DNA of 64,000 nt from Patiria miniata (Eukaryota > Echinodermata > Asteroidea > Valvatida > Asterinidae), in contig NW_024037056.1 in the NCBI RefSeq assembly GCF_015706575.1, positions 6,275,176 to 6,339,175 of the forward strand, written 5' to 3'. Below the pieces are notes generated by a model. It made no database searches. It had not been told where the DNA came from and was given only the letters and a program-made list of their open reading frames with translations. Below, piece by piece: positions 50,501 to 59,989 of this stretch (position 1 is its first letter; each line of letters begins with the position of its first letter). The position numbers and the translations under genes are program-made.

Positions 50501-53500
50501 GAAATGTTTTTGACGAAACAATGACGGAGTAATTATAAATGTCAGTACTGTTGCACACCAACGAGTTAAGAAATGAACTGTTTTTACCTCGGATGACGTT
50601 GGCAGCGCTACTATTTGGCAGCTCCACTTCAGGCTCCGATCTCTGACTTTGATCGACCTATTCTTCTGCAATTTCTATCATGATTTTTACACCAAGATAC
50701 AGATTAGGAACTGCTGATCAGCATGGTTCGCCAAACTTACTGTGATATGATCCCATTTTGGAGAATATTTGGGATCTTTTTCTGGACATTGCTGCGTACT
50801 TTGATCATCAGTACAGCAGCCCACGCTCCAGCTTCCACACAACACCGATCACCAACAATAGCGATCAAGAAGACAAGCACTTACAATGGACCACCACCAA
50901 CAACAGCAATCAAGAAGACAAGCACTTACAATGGACCACCCCAACAACAGCAATCAAGAAGACAAGCATTTACAATGGACCACCACCAACAATAGAGATC
51001 AAGAAGTCAAGCACTTACAATGGCCCTGCACCTAATCCTCATGGTGAATGCATTGTGCCTCAACACCTACATGGATTAGCCAATTGTCAGCAAGGGACAG
51101 TAATGATGACTTCTGCCCAGGCATTCTGTCTTCAATTAAAGTACCAACCTACAGAGCTCTATTCCCTGTACCAAGGGCCTGATTTCTACACCACATGTCC
51201 ACTCAAGCCACAGATATGCAGGAAAATCACATATTTAAACATCAGACGGACACCATGCATGATTCATGCACCAGTGGACGTCACAAAGACAGATGACCCT
51301 CGAAAACGCACAACTCTACGCAGACGATCTCGTAGAGGTTGCAAAGCAGGGATTCACAGAAGGAGGCCGACTCCCCAAAGTTTGATTCCAGTAATTATTG
51401 GTTATGGAAGACAAACTTCTTTTTCCACTGGTGAATATCATCCGGACTATCTACACAATGGATCTGCGAACTGTTGCCATAGTAACCTAGTGCAGCTTAC
51501 TGCAAACAAGACGGCGAAAGCAGAACATACTACCTCCTTCTGTATGCTCAACGCAAGATCTCTGAAAAATAAAACCAACGCCTTCGTTGACTTTGTTATC
51601 GACAATAAATTTGATATTGTTGGTGTCTGCGAGACATGGCTATCCGCTGACGATGATGCTGTAATTGCAGAACTCAACCCTGGAGGATACACGTTCAAGC
51701 ACATACCAAGGACAGGTAAACGAGGTGGCGGTGTCGCCTTTCTATATCGGAGTGATTTAACTGTACAAATCCATCCAGCCCTTGATAATATCAGTTCCTT
51801 TGAACTGATACAGATGGATATCATCCAGAACTCAAACGCTGTACACCTGGTCGTCGTCTACAGACCTCCAGGATCATCAACTCCTTTCAAAGATTTTCTA
51901 AATGAGTTCTCGGATGTACTGGACAACTACCTTTTCAAGAAGGCCAGTTTGATTATTTCCGGAGATTTCAACATCCACGTTGATACAACTTCACCTGAGG
52001 CCAGAGGTTTCTGTGATGTTCTAAGTGCATATGGCCTTGAGCAACACATCCGTCAGCCAACCCATATACGTGGCCACACTCTAGACCTGCTTATTTCACG
52101 GAAAGGGATCGACCCCACAGGACTGTCTGACATTGACATAATCGGTGGTATTTCTGATCACTCCGCCCTTACTTGCAACCTACATACTCCAAGTATGCGA
52201 ACTGCCCGGAAGTCTGTTGTGTCACGAAACATTCAGTCTATACAACCTGCTTGCTTCATCGAGGATTTGAATGAAGCGTCATTCACAGAGAAATGCACTG
52301 TGAGCAACGCAGATCTGGCTGTCGGCAGCTACAACTCCATTCTGATAGCTACTTTGAACACACATGCTCCTGTCCAACAACGTTCAGTGAAAATTCGACC
52401 AAATACTCAATGGTACACCCAGAAAATAGCAGATGGAAAACTTCTTCGTAGGCAGCTTGAAAGGAAGTGGCGATCTTCCAAGCTTGAAATACATCGTCAG
52501 TTGTATCGCCAACAATGTCAGCGAGTCCAATCGTTAGTTCGTGCTGCAAAAACAGGGTACAACTTGAAACGAATTAACGACTGCTCAGGTGACACGAAAA
52601 GACTGTTCAGAGTTGCAAGCGATCTTTTGAACAGAAAGCAGCCTTCCCCTCTTCCAACACATGTTTTCGCTGAAGATCTAGCTGCTCGTTTCAGCAACTT
52701 CTTCACCAGCAAGATAGAATCTATTCGTGCCAGTCTGCCAGCCATCAATCAAACATCTTCGTCACGTAAAACTCGTGCAGTCTTAGACACTCTTGCTCCT
52801 GCATCTACAGATGAAGTTCGCAACATCATGGCAAGGTCACCAGCAAAGTCATGTGAGTTAGACCCGATCCCTACCTCTCTTCTAAAAAAATGTATGTCTG
52901 CCATTACCCCAGTCATCACTAACATCATCAATGTGAGCTTGGATACTGGAGTCGTTCCTGAAGTCCTAAAGAGAGCGATTGTTCGACCTACATTAAAGAA
53001 ACCTGGTATGGACACAAATTCCTTGCAGAGTTACCGTCCAATATCCAACCTTCCATATCTCTCCAAAGTCTTGGAACGTGTGGCATTCTCTCGTCTCTCA
53101 GATCATTTGCAGGAACATTCGCTACTTGACAGCAATCAATCAGCATACCGTTCAAATCATAGCGTAGAAACACTTCTCACAAATTTAACGGACAACGTAC
53201 TTCAACAAATGGATAATGGAAACATCACAGCCCTTGTTCTGCTTGACATGTCCTCAGCATTTGACACGGTAGACCATCGTATCCTCATCGATCAGTTATG
53301 CTCGTTGGGAGTCAGCGGAACAGCTTTGCAGTGGTTCATGTCCTATCTGACAAATCGCTCTCAGCGTGTATGCATCGGAAATGCAAAGTCTGAAGCTAGC
53401 CATCTTGCTTATGGTGTCCCCCAGGGATCAGTCGGTGGTCCTCTCTTGTTTTCAATATATCTTCAACCTGTAGGTAATATCATCAACGCGCACAACATCA

Positions 53501-56500
53501 AATACCATTGTTATGCTGACGACATACAGCTGTATGTTTCTTTCCCACCATCTGCCATTGCTATGTCATCCGCAGCAAAACAACTGGAGGCATGCATCAA
53601 ACACATCAACACGTGGATGGACTCTAGCGGTCTAAAACTCAACCACTTGAAGTCTGAACTCATTCTTCTGGGCTCAAAGCAAATGCTTGGCAAGGTGGAT
53701 ACGAAGGGTTTTCATGTACAAGTGGGTACTAACAGTATCTACTCATCTGCCAAAACTCGCAATCTTGGTGTCATCTTCGACACCAATATGTCCTTCCATG
53801 ACCACGTTTCCCATGTGTCTAGGTCAATCAGATACCAACTTCGCAACCTTGGTTTTGTTCGCAAGTACCTGAGTCGGAATGCAACTGAACAACTAGTCCA
53901 CGCCCTCATTTCTTCACGCCTTGATTTCTGCAACTCCATATTTGTAAGCCTCCCTCAACAACAGCTAAATAAACTGCAACGCCTCCAAAATTCCGCAGCC
54001 AGACTAGTCACTCTCACCAAGAAAGCATGTCACATAACACCTGTCCTTCAGTCTCTTCACTGGCTGCCCGTTGACAAACGCATCACCTTCAAAGTTCTGT
54101 TGTTGGTCTACCACGCAGTCCATGGCTCCTCACCAGTCTACTTACAAAACTCAATACAGGCATACCACCCCCCACGCAGGCTTCGATCATCAGACTCCTC
54201 CCTTCTTCAAGTTCCTCGATCCCGACACTCTTGGGGTGACCACAGCTTCTCTCACGCAGGCCCCACTCTCTGGAACAGTCTACCCCTCTCTATCCGTCAA
54301 GCTCCCTCTTCGATCTCCTTCAAACAAGAACTCAAAACCTACCTGTTCACATCCTAATCTCCTCTTCGGCCTGCACCTTGCAATTCATATGTCTTGAACC
54401 TAGCATTTATAATTTGTAGTTTTGTCATTTATAATTTTTGTCATTTAAGTTTTGTAGTTTGTGCTTACTCTTTGTATAGCGCCATGAGCGTCACCTAGTG
54501 ATGGACCTGTTTGCGCTTAATAAGATGCCACTATTATTATTATTATTATTTAAAAATGTACTGCTGAAACGTTCCAACTGTGTTTTGTTGCAGCACTTTC
54601 AGTTTTGCAGGGAAGGTGTTCACCAGATTGATTGATGCCTACAATGCTGGCGATTTGGAACGTGCCAGGGCTGAACAGGTGATCATTAACGGGCCCGTGC
54701 AATGCAATTTTGTTTAACTTTATGCTATCCGTGAAAATACACCTTTCTTTCCCATTTGCCGTTCTGATGGATATTTTGCCGTTTTAATGGGTAATTTACC
54801 TATCGCCGTTTGTGAGTTAGCCACGCCACTTAGACAACCCTATGGATTTTTTGTACTCTTATTTGTGTTTGTCTCAGGTTTTGCGCAATCCGCGTCCATT
54901 TGTATATCGTGTAATTGGACAAAATGTCACAAGCTGTTCTTACGCGATTTTTCCGCGAAAGGTCAATTAGTGCCTTTTTGGTTGTTATACTTATATACGA
55001 ATTTCCATATTCATGAGCAAAACTGTGATGTCATTCCGGGAAGAAACATCTATATTACAGCTATTTCAGCACCAAAATTTGCTAGAATTTTGGACATTGT
55101 CCTGTCGTTCATTTTCTTTTCTTTGGTGGTTCGTTGTTGTCTCAGTATATGGCAGTAAGCCAATGAGCAACCCTTTCTCACAAAATGTTTTAATAAGCTA
55201 ATTTTGGGTTCACAATTTGAACAGGAAACCCCTAAACCGAACAGTCAAATTGTTTTCATACATTCAAGAGGAGGAGAAGGTTGCACAAAATATTTTCCTA
55301 AGAAAAAATCATCACCTGACCCCTTTAAATGGTTCTCTCGCTAAATCGGCATATTCAGAGATGGTTAAAACCATTTCCTAAACCTTTCATTATAGTTTTA
55401 GGAGATGGAAATCTTTGCAAATTTCTTATGTAAATTAAAGTTTTTTGGGTAGAAACAAAAGTGCATTGCATGGATCATGTCCAATACGCACATACTACAG
55501 AAGTCATCACATGTAATCTAATTAAAAGAGAGCTGTTATTAAGATAAAATATAAATGTTGTTCTTTCTCTTTCAGTTCCGGATGCACGCATTCCTTGACG
55601 TCATGAACAGATATGGTGAGTCCTCAACATGTGTTTATCTAGTGTGTTTTTGTTGTCAACCGGTACTTAGGTGTATTCAATATTCCTCCTGTATTCAATA
55701 ATCCAAAGAAATGACATGAAATATCACGGTTTGTTTTGCACATTTTCTAAAATTGTTCATGTGTGCAATCCGGTTATCCACACTTGCAGACCAGATATCA
55801 GGGTTCGAAATAAGCGGTAGCCCGATAGCCAAATTATTCCTGAAGTATAGCCAGGCTGGCGAGTTCAAAATTATTGGGCTACGGTAAAGATGAAAGGACA
55901 GGGAGAAATAAATCATTAAATTCAGAAAGCAAACCTGTATCAATGTGTGTCAAATTTTATTAACTGTTTAGGGTTAAATTATTAGATCTGTTTTATATAA
56001 AAAACACCGACAAGAGTGCCGCAGGATACACGTTTTACATGTACATGTATGCGTATTGTTGTTTAAAAAGAAAAACATGCGGGCTAGTGAAAATGCCCGC
56101 TGGCTAGTGGGTTTGTTTCAGTAGCCGGCTGGCTACTGAAAAAAAAGTTAAGCTCGAACCCTGCAGATATATTTTTCTTGGATTTTGTTCGTTAGCATTC
56201 AAAGAGTGCAAATATCCACAAGGTAAGGCCAAAAAAAAATAATACTTCTGCTTCTGGTTTCCCTACCCACCCTATTCTGACAGCCCCTACCCTAATTTTG
56301 TTATTGCAAAAATTAAAAACAAAAACCCAAACGATCACTTTATACCTTTTACACTTGACAACACGCAGACGCCTATGATCGTAAACCAAACAAATTGACC
56401 CAAAAAAAAACAAAACAAAACAATCCCTACCTACCTACCCTATTTATTTTTTGGCTTGAGGCAATTGTCCGCATGCTATCAAAGTATTATCTCATTTTCT

Positions 56501-56672
56501 GGTTGAATGCGCAGACAAGATTTCTGGGTTAGGCACCCTGAAGTACGTCATGTCCCTGGCGAGGTTTGATGTTGGACCACCGAGGCCTCCACTCTCTCAG
56601 ATGTGTCCTGAAGACTTTGAGGCTCTGCGTAAAGACCTGACAGACATTGGTTTCTTTGATTGGATCAACTGA
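38507..56672 (+). CDS. NPL: N-acetylneuraminate lyase, eleven exons plus a start codon on the preceding exon
   Basis: Exons: 40399-40481, 41231-41301, 42216-42303, 44419-44476, 46871-46946, 47825-47917, 48994-49142, 49445-49491, 54594-54678, 55576-55615, 56515-56672. All junctions are GT-AG and phase-consistent, giving 315 codons plus stop. The enzyme is a cytosolic class I aldolase that splits sialic acid into N-acetylmannosamine and pyruvate. Counting from the ATG at 38507-38509 (316 residues, near the 320 of human NPL), marks are KLKGLIAAPFTPF at the start of the barrel, GTTAEG (55-60) for the substrate carboxylate, FYYHYP with the catalytic Tyr148, and FKGAKFVTPD with Lys179 as Schiff-base lysine. 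GPPRPPL near the end matches GPPRLPL of human NPL. These features favour NPL over mitochondrial HOGA1. No ATG precedes the barrel within exon 40399-40481, so the start comes from the previous exon: either its last codon or the NOL4-like ATG. Confidence 0.9.
38546..38885. mobile_element. piggyBac-like TTAA element, copy 2
   Basis: Starts TTAACCCTAATCCCTTGGG and ends GGTATGTTAGGGTTA. Internal repeats of CCTGAATCCATCAAAATCC. It begins 36 bp after the third NOL4-like exon. Confidence 0.85.
38943..39330 (-). mobile_element. TTAA-type repeat family D, partial copy, inverted
   Basis: Begins TTAAAGGTACAGTCCATCAT TTGCAGC and carries the complement of the family's GGGACACGCTCTCAATCAGC region. It is truncated next to a CAGGGTGAGT-family end (TTTTGACTCACCCTAT at 39349). 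Confidence 0.8.
39849..40367. mobile_element. TTAA-type repeat family D, complete copy
   Basis: TTAAAGCTATAGTCCATCAT at the left and ATGATGGACTATAGCTTTAA at the right are perfect complements, each with TTAA outermost. It ends 31 bp before the first lyase exon. Confidence 0.93.
40399..40481 (+). CDS. NPL: NPL exon 1 (first lyase coding exon)
   Basis: This exon follows acceptor TTCCGCAG and reads SKFGKVSLEDFKLKGLIAAP then FTPFEENG, ending in phase 2 at donor GTAATT. It starts in phase 0 with no internal ATG, so translation must begin upstream. Human NPL has MAFPKKKLQGLVAATITPM at this point, so about nine residues precede the conserved core, as here if the ATG at 38507 is used. Confidence 0.88.
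40542..41000. mobile_element. piggyBac-like TTAA element, copy 3, internally duplicated
   Basis: Inverted relative to copies 1 and 4. A unit of about 187 bp including GCAAAAATGTGTGGCTGATT and GGCTCTGCCTCAACATATTG is present twice (from about 40597 and 40784). The right end is lost where a second repeat begins at 41007. Confidence 0.82.
41007..41182. repeat. Dispersed repeat, also at 48685-48862
   Basis: Shares TATGAGGTTTYGGYAAGAAA TA, GAATCAGTATTTG and TGAAGTGGTTAA-like sequence with 48685-48862. Confidence 0.8.
41364..42137. mobile_element. Framed word-repeat element, copy 2, word GAGGAC
   Basis: The left hairpin ATCCCCCTGGCG ... GCCAGACAGGGGGAT is followed by ATCGCGATCGCGTATTCCTT CTGTGTG; the right end is CTGCCAGGATGCCAGGGGGA then TTGCGCAAG. 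GAGGAC occurs at 41465, 41498, 41516 and 41660, with complementary TCCTCG near 41523 and 41620. GTCTCCAC of copy 1 is absent. Confidence 0.8.
42345..43830. mobile_element. 1.5 kb element with long inverted repeats
   Basis: Arms of about 170 bp: GCCTTGGTCAAGGCGTTCGT, CGCAGTAAACAATCGGCG and TATGCAAATCATTTGGATCC at the left are mirrored at 43636-43830. The pogo-like element at 42743-43493 lies inside. No transposase frame was seen. Confidence 0.88.
42743..43493. mobile_element. pogo/Tigger-like nonautonomous element, nested
   Basis: CAGTAAACTCCGGCTAAACC at the left, preceded by TA, mirrors GGTTTAGCTGGAGTTTACT at the right. Subterminal CTCAAGTCGGC and GTAAGTCGGCA motifs recur, as in pogo-like elements. 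Confidence 0.8.
43962..44378. mobile_element. piggyBac-like TTAA element, copy 4 (complete)
   Basis: TTAACCCCAACTCCCTAGGC at the left; GGGCGGTTAGGGTTAA at the right. It ends 40 bp before an NPL exon acceptor at 44418. Confidence 0.9.
44873..45627 (+). mobile_element. Possible solo LTR
   Basis: From TGTAGCGCCCTCGGCGGG to AATAAAACGACCCGTTACA, i.e. TG...CA with a polyadenylation-like signal near the end. A 57 bp sequence (TTACCTTGTCATGCGAAGAA then CTGACAACATG) is duplicated at about 44926 and 45493. No target duplication was found, so this is tentative. Confidence 0.4.
45731..45893 (+). mobile_element. Short element with CCTATCGCGG ends, copy 2
   Basis: ACCTATCGGCG at the left mirrors CCGCGATAGGT at the right. 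Complete copy of the sequence found interrupted at 1917-2237 and again at 54797-54968. Confidence 0.85.
45933..46586. mobile_element. 654 bp element with GTCACCGACACC ends and repeated GAGTGTTACTTCGTG
   Basis: GTCACCGACACCACGAAGTA at the left mirrors TACTTCGTGGTGTCGGTGAC at the right. The inner part of the end, GAGTGTTACTTCGTG, recurs near 46251, 46300, 46380 and 46561, with diverged copies near 46160 and 46211. Confidence 0.92.
46980..47125 (+). repeat. AGTC-rich simple repeat
   Basis: Repeated CAGTCAGTCAGCC and AGTGACTCGGTCACT with several short palindromes. Confidence 0.7.
47222..47765. repeat. TTAA-type repeat family D, copy without clear ends
   Basis: Shares TCAAAATCTAAAG, GGGACACGTTCTCATTCAGC and GAAAGCTGCAAGTGAT with the complete copies; the outer TTAA ends are eroded. 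Confidence 0.8.
48286..48620. repeat. Word-repeat locus, word GTCTCCAC
   Basis: GGAGAC at 48304 and GTCTCCAC at 48342, 48374 and 48590, in the same context as 3230-3540, including GGGCAATTTCTATAGATGAA and CAAATTTCAGTATGTG. The outer frame of 3135-3795 is not present here. Confidence 0.85.
48685..48862. repeat. Dispersed repeat, also at 41007-41182
   Basis: TGTTGAAACATATGAGGTTT to GAGAAGTGGTTAA, matching the earlier copy with small indels. Confidence 0.8.
49245..49313. repeat. Perfect 19 bp hairpin in an NPL intron
   Basis: AGGGTGCAGACCTGTAAAT and its exact complement ATTTACAGGTCTGCACCCT, separated by about 31 bp, about 100 bp after exon 48994-49142. Confidence 0.9.
50001..50180. repeat. Long near-perfect hairpin in the NPL intron
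   Basis: TTCTCACATGGGTACTGACC then AAATGCAGAGTAATC at the left are exactly mirrored at 50146-50180, with T/A-rich and TTTTGGCAAAAAC sequence toward the centre; stem about 80 bp. Confidence 0.93.
50723..54555 (+). mobile_element. L2/CR1-type non-LTR retrotransposon with long EN-RT ORF
   Basis: An open frame runs 50758-54357 (1199 codons). From about residue 261 it has an apurinic-type endonuclease: FCMLNARSLKNK, VCETWLS, VVVYRPPGSS, ISGDFNIHVD, TLDLLISRKG and SDHSAL. A reverse transcriptase follows: SYRPISNLPYLSKVLERV, LLDMSSAFDTVDHRI, GVPQGSVGGPLLF and CYADDIQLYVSF with the YADD active site. The Gly in GVPQGSVGGP replaces the usual Leu. The 3' end is a GCGCTTAATAAG stretch then (ATT)n, typical of L2-like elements that end in short repeats, with no poly-A. 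The 5' boundary is uncertain. A likely original ATG is at 50723 in another frame; the tandem repeat at 50840-51020 changes frame. The second half of the protein is intact, suggesting recent mobility. Confidence 0.92.
50840..51020 (+). repeat. 44-45 bp tandem repeat inside the LINE N-terminal region
   Basis: About four units of AATCAAGAAGACAAGCACTT followed by ACAATGGACCACC and CAACAACAGC. The first full unit is 45 bp; the next has lost one A near 50940 and is 44 bp, so the same DNA is read as NQEDKHLQW early and IKKTSIYNGPP later in the long frame. Confidence 0.85.
54797..54968 (+). mobile_element. Short element with CCTATCGCGG ends, copy 3
   Basis: TTTACCTATCGCCG to CCGCGAAAGGTCAATTA, matching 45731-45893 (GAGTTAGCCACGCC, CGCGTCCATTTG, TAATTGGACAA). 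Confidence 0.85.
55799..56163. mobile_element. hAT-like element, copy 2 (uninterrupted)
   Basis: CAGGGTTCGAAATAAGCGG at the left and GCTCGAACCCTG at the right, flanked on both sides by CAGATAT, a 7 bp target duplication. It serves as the empty-site relative of 37141-37877. Confidence 0.9.
56224..56460. mobile_element. TAAGGCC-ended element, copy 2
   Basis: GTAAGGCCAAAAAAAAATAA TA at the left and TATTTATTTTTTGGCTTGAG at the right, followed 54 bp later by the last NPL exon. Confidence 0.7.
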
Positions 56673-57495
56673 TCTGCCAGTGGATGAACTGATCTGATTG
56701 GATCAACTGATCGGCTAGTGGATGAACTGGTCTGAATTTGGAGCAACTACTTTACAGATTGGTGGATAACAGGCTTCTTTGATTGGATCAACTGATCTGC
56801 TAGTGGATGAACTGATCTGAATTTGGAGCAACTACTTTACAGATTGGTGGATAACAGGCTTTTTCGATTAGATCAACTGATCTGCTAGTAGGTGAACTGA
56901 TCTGAATTTCGAGCAATTTACAGATTGGTGGATAACAGCCTTTTTTGATTAGATCAACTGATCTGCCAGTAGATGAACTGATCTGAATTTGGAGCAACAA
57001 CTCTACAGATTGGTGGATAACAGGCTTTTTTTATTAGATCAACTGATCTGCCAGTGGATGGACTGATCTGAATTTCGAGCAATTTACAGATTGGTGGATA
57101 ACAGGCTTTTTTGATTGGATCAGCTGATCTGCTAGTGGACGAACTGATCTGAATTTGGAGCAACTACTTTACAGATTGGTGGATAACAGGCTTTTTTTGA
57201 TTAGATCAGCTGATCTGCTAGTGGACAAACTGATCTGAATTTGGAGCAACTTCTATACAGATTGGTGGATAACAGGCTTCTTTGATTGGATCAACTGATC
57301 TGCCAGTGGATGAACTGATCTGAATTTGGAGCAACTACTCTACAGATTGGTGGATAACGGGCTCCTTTGATTGGATCAACTGATCTGCTAGTGGGTGAAC
57401 TGATCTGAATTTCGAGCAACTACTTTACAGATTGGTGGATAACAGGCTTTTTTTGATTAGATCAACTGATCTGCCAGTGGATGGACTGATCTGAG
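56652..57495 (+). repeat. 81-86 bp minisatellite overlapping the NPL stop codon
   Basis: About nine units, each starting GATTGGATCAACTGATCTGC or a close variant, at 56781, 56866, 56947, 57032, 57113, 57199, 57284, 57369 and 57455, after a shortened first copy. The first copy encodes the last lyase residues FFDWIN and the stop TGA (56670-56672). Units alternate between an 85 bp and an 81 bp form; the shorter lacks four bases around CAACTACTTT. Confidence 0.95.
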
Positions 57496-57686
57496 CGTGG
57501 ATCGACCATGACTTATTGGAGGATCTGCTGACTGACATGGGATCTGTTGATATGATCAGCTGATCTTCCAGTGGATGCCCTTACCGTCACTTACCTGAAG
57601 GTGAATCAACTACATTTATACTTGCTGATTGCCGTTCAGACAAGTTGGTCAAGTACTCGTGATATGTTCACAGTAGACTAATCAAT

Positions 57687-58243
57687 TTAAAGGTATAGTC
57701 CATCATTTGTAATTTGTGCATTTTGTTAGTTTGAAGCAACAACAGTGCTCAAAATCTGAAGAAGGGTTCTGAACAACCAACCTGATGAAGTTTCAGCTCT
57801 GCTTCAGCTGTATATATCGAGAAAAACAACATTGTAGGATCTCGATTTCAAATCAAAAGTTGCTGAATCATGTTTTGAATTGGGCCTGAATTCAGCGTCC
57901 GAGACACGTTCTCACTGAGCCGATTACAGCTACGTGATGTCGCGCACCGATCCGACGAATGATAGCAACCGTGTACGCGTGTGCGTCATGTCAACGCTTG
58001 CGCGCACTTCGCCGAATAAAAAAAACGAACTACATGTACTAACGGAAATTTCTAACGGTGCGTCTTAAGACGCACCGTTGGAAAGGCCTTCTTTCTTTGA
58101 TTTCTTTAAAATGACAGCTTGCCAGAAAGAATAATTTCACAGGGAGTTTAGTCCCCTTACTTTCTTTCAAACAAGTATGGTTTTCAACAATACTTAAGCC
58201 AGTTACTTTTTGGAAAGCTGCAAATGATGGACTCTGGGTTTAA
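57687..58243. mobile_element. TTAA-type repeat family D, complete copy
   Basis: TTAAAGGTATAGTCCATCAT at the left; ATGATGGACTCTGGGTTTAA at the right. It starts about 190 bp after the minisatellite. Confidence 0.9.
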
Positions 58244-58749
58244 ATGTTCAGTTTATCAGCATTTCGTTGACATTTGAAAGTTTGTGAGTAAACACTACGC
58301 CTAGAGATAATTTTCCGGTGACTGTTGTTTTAAATTGTCTTTTAAGTGTTGAAGTTTTGATGCCAATTAGTTATTATATCATTACCTATTTGACAGCTGA
58401 TCCAGAAGCAAATTTTTGTTTCCCAATTTATGCCTCAATGCTAATTTCAGCATGTATGAAAATTCCTTTTGTTTATTTGACGGTGAAGGACGTTACTACT
58501 CTTTGTATTTTGCTGTTTTGAATTTAAATGGTTTGGGGAATTTTTTTTCTTCAAATATATCTGAAAATGGCATACAATTGAAAGACCTGGTCTTAAAAAT
58601 CTCAAGTTAAAAACGAACGTTTGCCTTATACATGTATCACATGTAGTTGTGTTGGATTTCATTTTAAATTGGAGCAAACAGGTGTATTTTACAATTTGAA
58701 AAATGTTTTGAAAAAAATGCTGACTTAAGAAACAACTGTCCATAGGCCA

Positions 58750-59134
58750 TAAGGCCAAAAACAAAATCTCTGGTTTCTGGTATGCGCGCGCGTCGTCGTA
58801 GCCATGCGCGTCGGCAAAATGAAAAAGTTTTTTTTTCAATGAAAGATGATGTCTCAAAACCGCCAAACTCACTGGTTTGACTGGAATCCTGCTGCTGCAC
58901 AATTTTAACGTGTTTTTAGATTGGGGTATGGTCGAGAATAAGCTTTATGTGGCCTCTCTGGACTCTCATATATTTGCACTAAGTTTATATATATTTGCAC
59001 TAAGTCGGGCACCATTTGCAGTCATCAGCCGACATTTGAAGCAAAACATTCAGGTAAAAATAAAAAGCCGCGTCGCCGCACCACTTTTTGGGCAAGCTCC
59101 ATACCAGAAACCGGAGATTTTTTTTTTGGCCTTA
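58750..59134. mobile_element. TAAGGCC-ended element, copy 3
   Basis: TAAGGCCAAAAACAAAATCT then CTGGTTTCTGGTAT at the left mirror ATACCAGAAACCGGAGAT then TTTTTTTTGGCCTTAA at the right. Confidence 0.9.
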
Positions 59135-59989
59135 ACTGCTCATTTCGTCCACAAAACTTTGTACTTTCACTCTCATAAATTATAAACTTTCTATCAATTT
59201 GCATTTGTCGATCTGTACTGGTTTTGTTTATTTTGCCCCCGGTAAACCACGAGTTATTCCTGAAATCCCTGTTAATGTTCATTATGTAAATTGTATCTAG
59301 TAGACTCTGTTGACAACTGATGCGAATTTATAGAATTGTTTTACCTTTTATTTTCAAACGGAAAATGCTCACTTTTATTTCTCATCTTTTATTTCTTTTC
59401 TTAGATTGAATAAGTAAAGTATGCTGTTATACAGTCTGCTCTGTAAAAAAAACCTAATAGTTTTTCTTCATCTTTGTATATATTGTGTTTATCAAGTTTC
59501 AATACACATGTACCGTTTCGAATAAATACCTAGAGTACTGAGGCAAAAGAAGATGTTAATTGTTGTGATTCCTGTATTTTCCACGTGTACATACTTGCCT
59601 TCCCTGTACCCACATTACCACGCAAAGAAGTGAAAAGATATATGCTTGAATTTTAAACTGTCACGAACGCACGCTCCCTTTTTGACTGCCCATGTTTGTT
59701 TGTAATTCATGTTTTTAAACATCAAATCCATAGCGGCGTCGTGGTGGACCTACCATAGACTCGAGCCCAAGTTCCAAATTAAAGTTTGATAAGTTTAAGT
59801 ACAAAGTATGCGGCAACCAATACATTTACAACTCGAGGGCCCAGAAGTGCGGGTGGCTTAATTTGGAGGTACGGTAAGGCACGGAATTTCCCCGACGATT
59901 CTCAGTTTCCAATGGAGAGGGCGGTATATAATTTATATTACAATTAATTGATTCTAAGGGTTTTAATTATAGGAAGTGTGTTTTGCACT

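Larger units (their letters stand above)
49492..54593 (+). other. NPL: NPL intron of 5.1 kb hosting a LINE
   Basis: The intron splits AG|C within GST of the lyase sequence. It contains a near-perfect hairpin (50001-50180), a homopolymer and CAACA stretch (50220-50251), and the sense-oriented LINE described separately, whose ATT tail ends about 40 bp before the next acceptor TTGTTGCAG. Confidence 0.85.

Noticed and set aside
51447..53939. Minus-strand frames across the LINE
   Set aside because: Shadows of the EN-RT reading frame.
40399..56672. Mitochondrial 4-hydroxy-2-oxoglutarate aldolase (HOGA1)
   Set aside because: GTTAEG, FYYHYP and GPPRPPL match NPL, while HOGA1 has different sequence at these sites.
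56800..57163. Minus-strand frames rich in QISSSTGRSVDLI repeats
   Set aside because: Frames across the minisatellite; the repeat pattern explains them.
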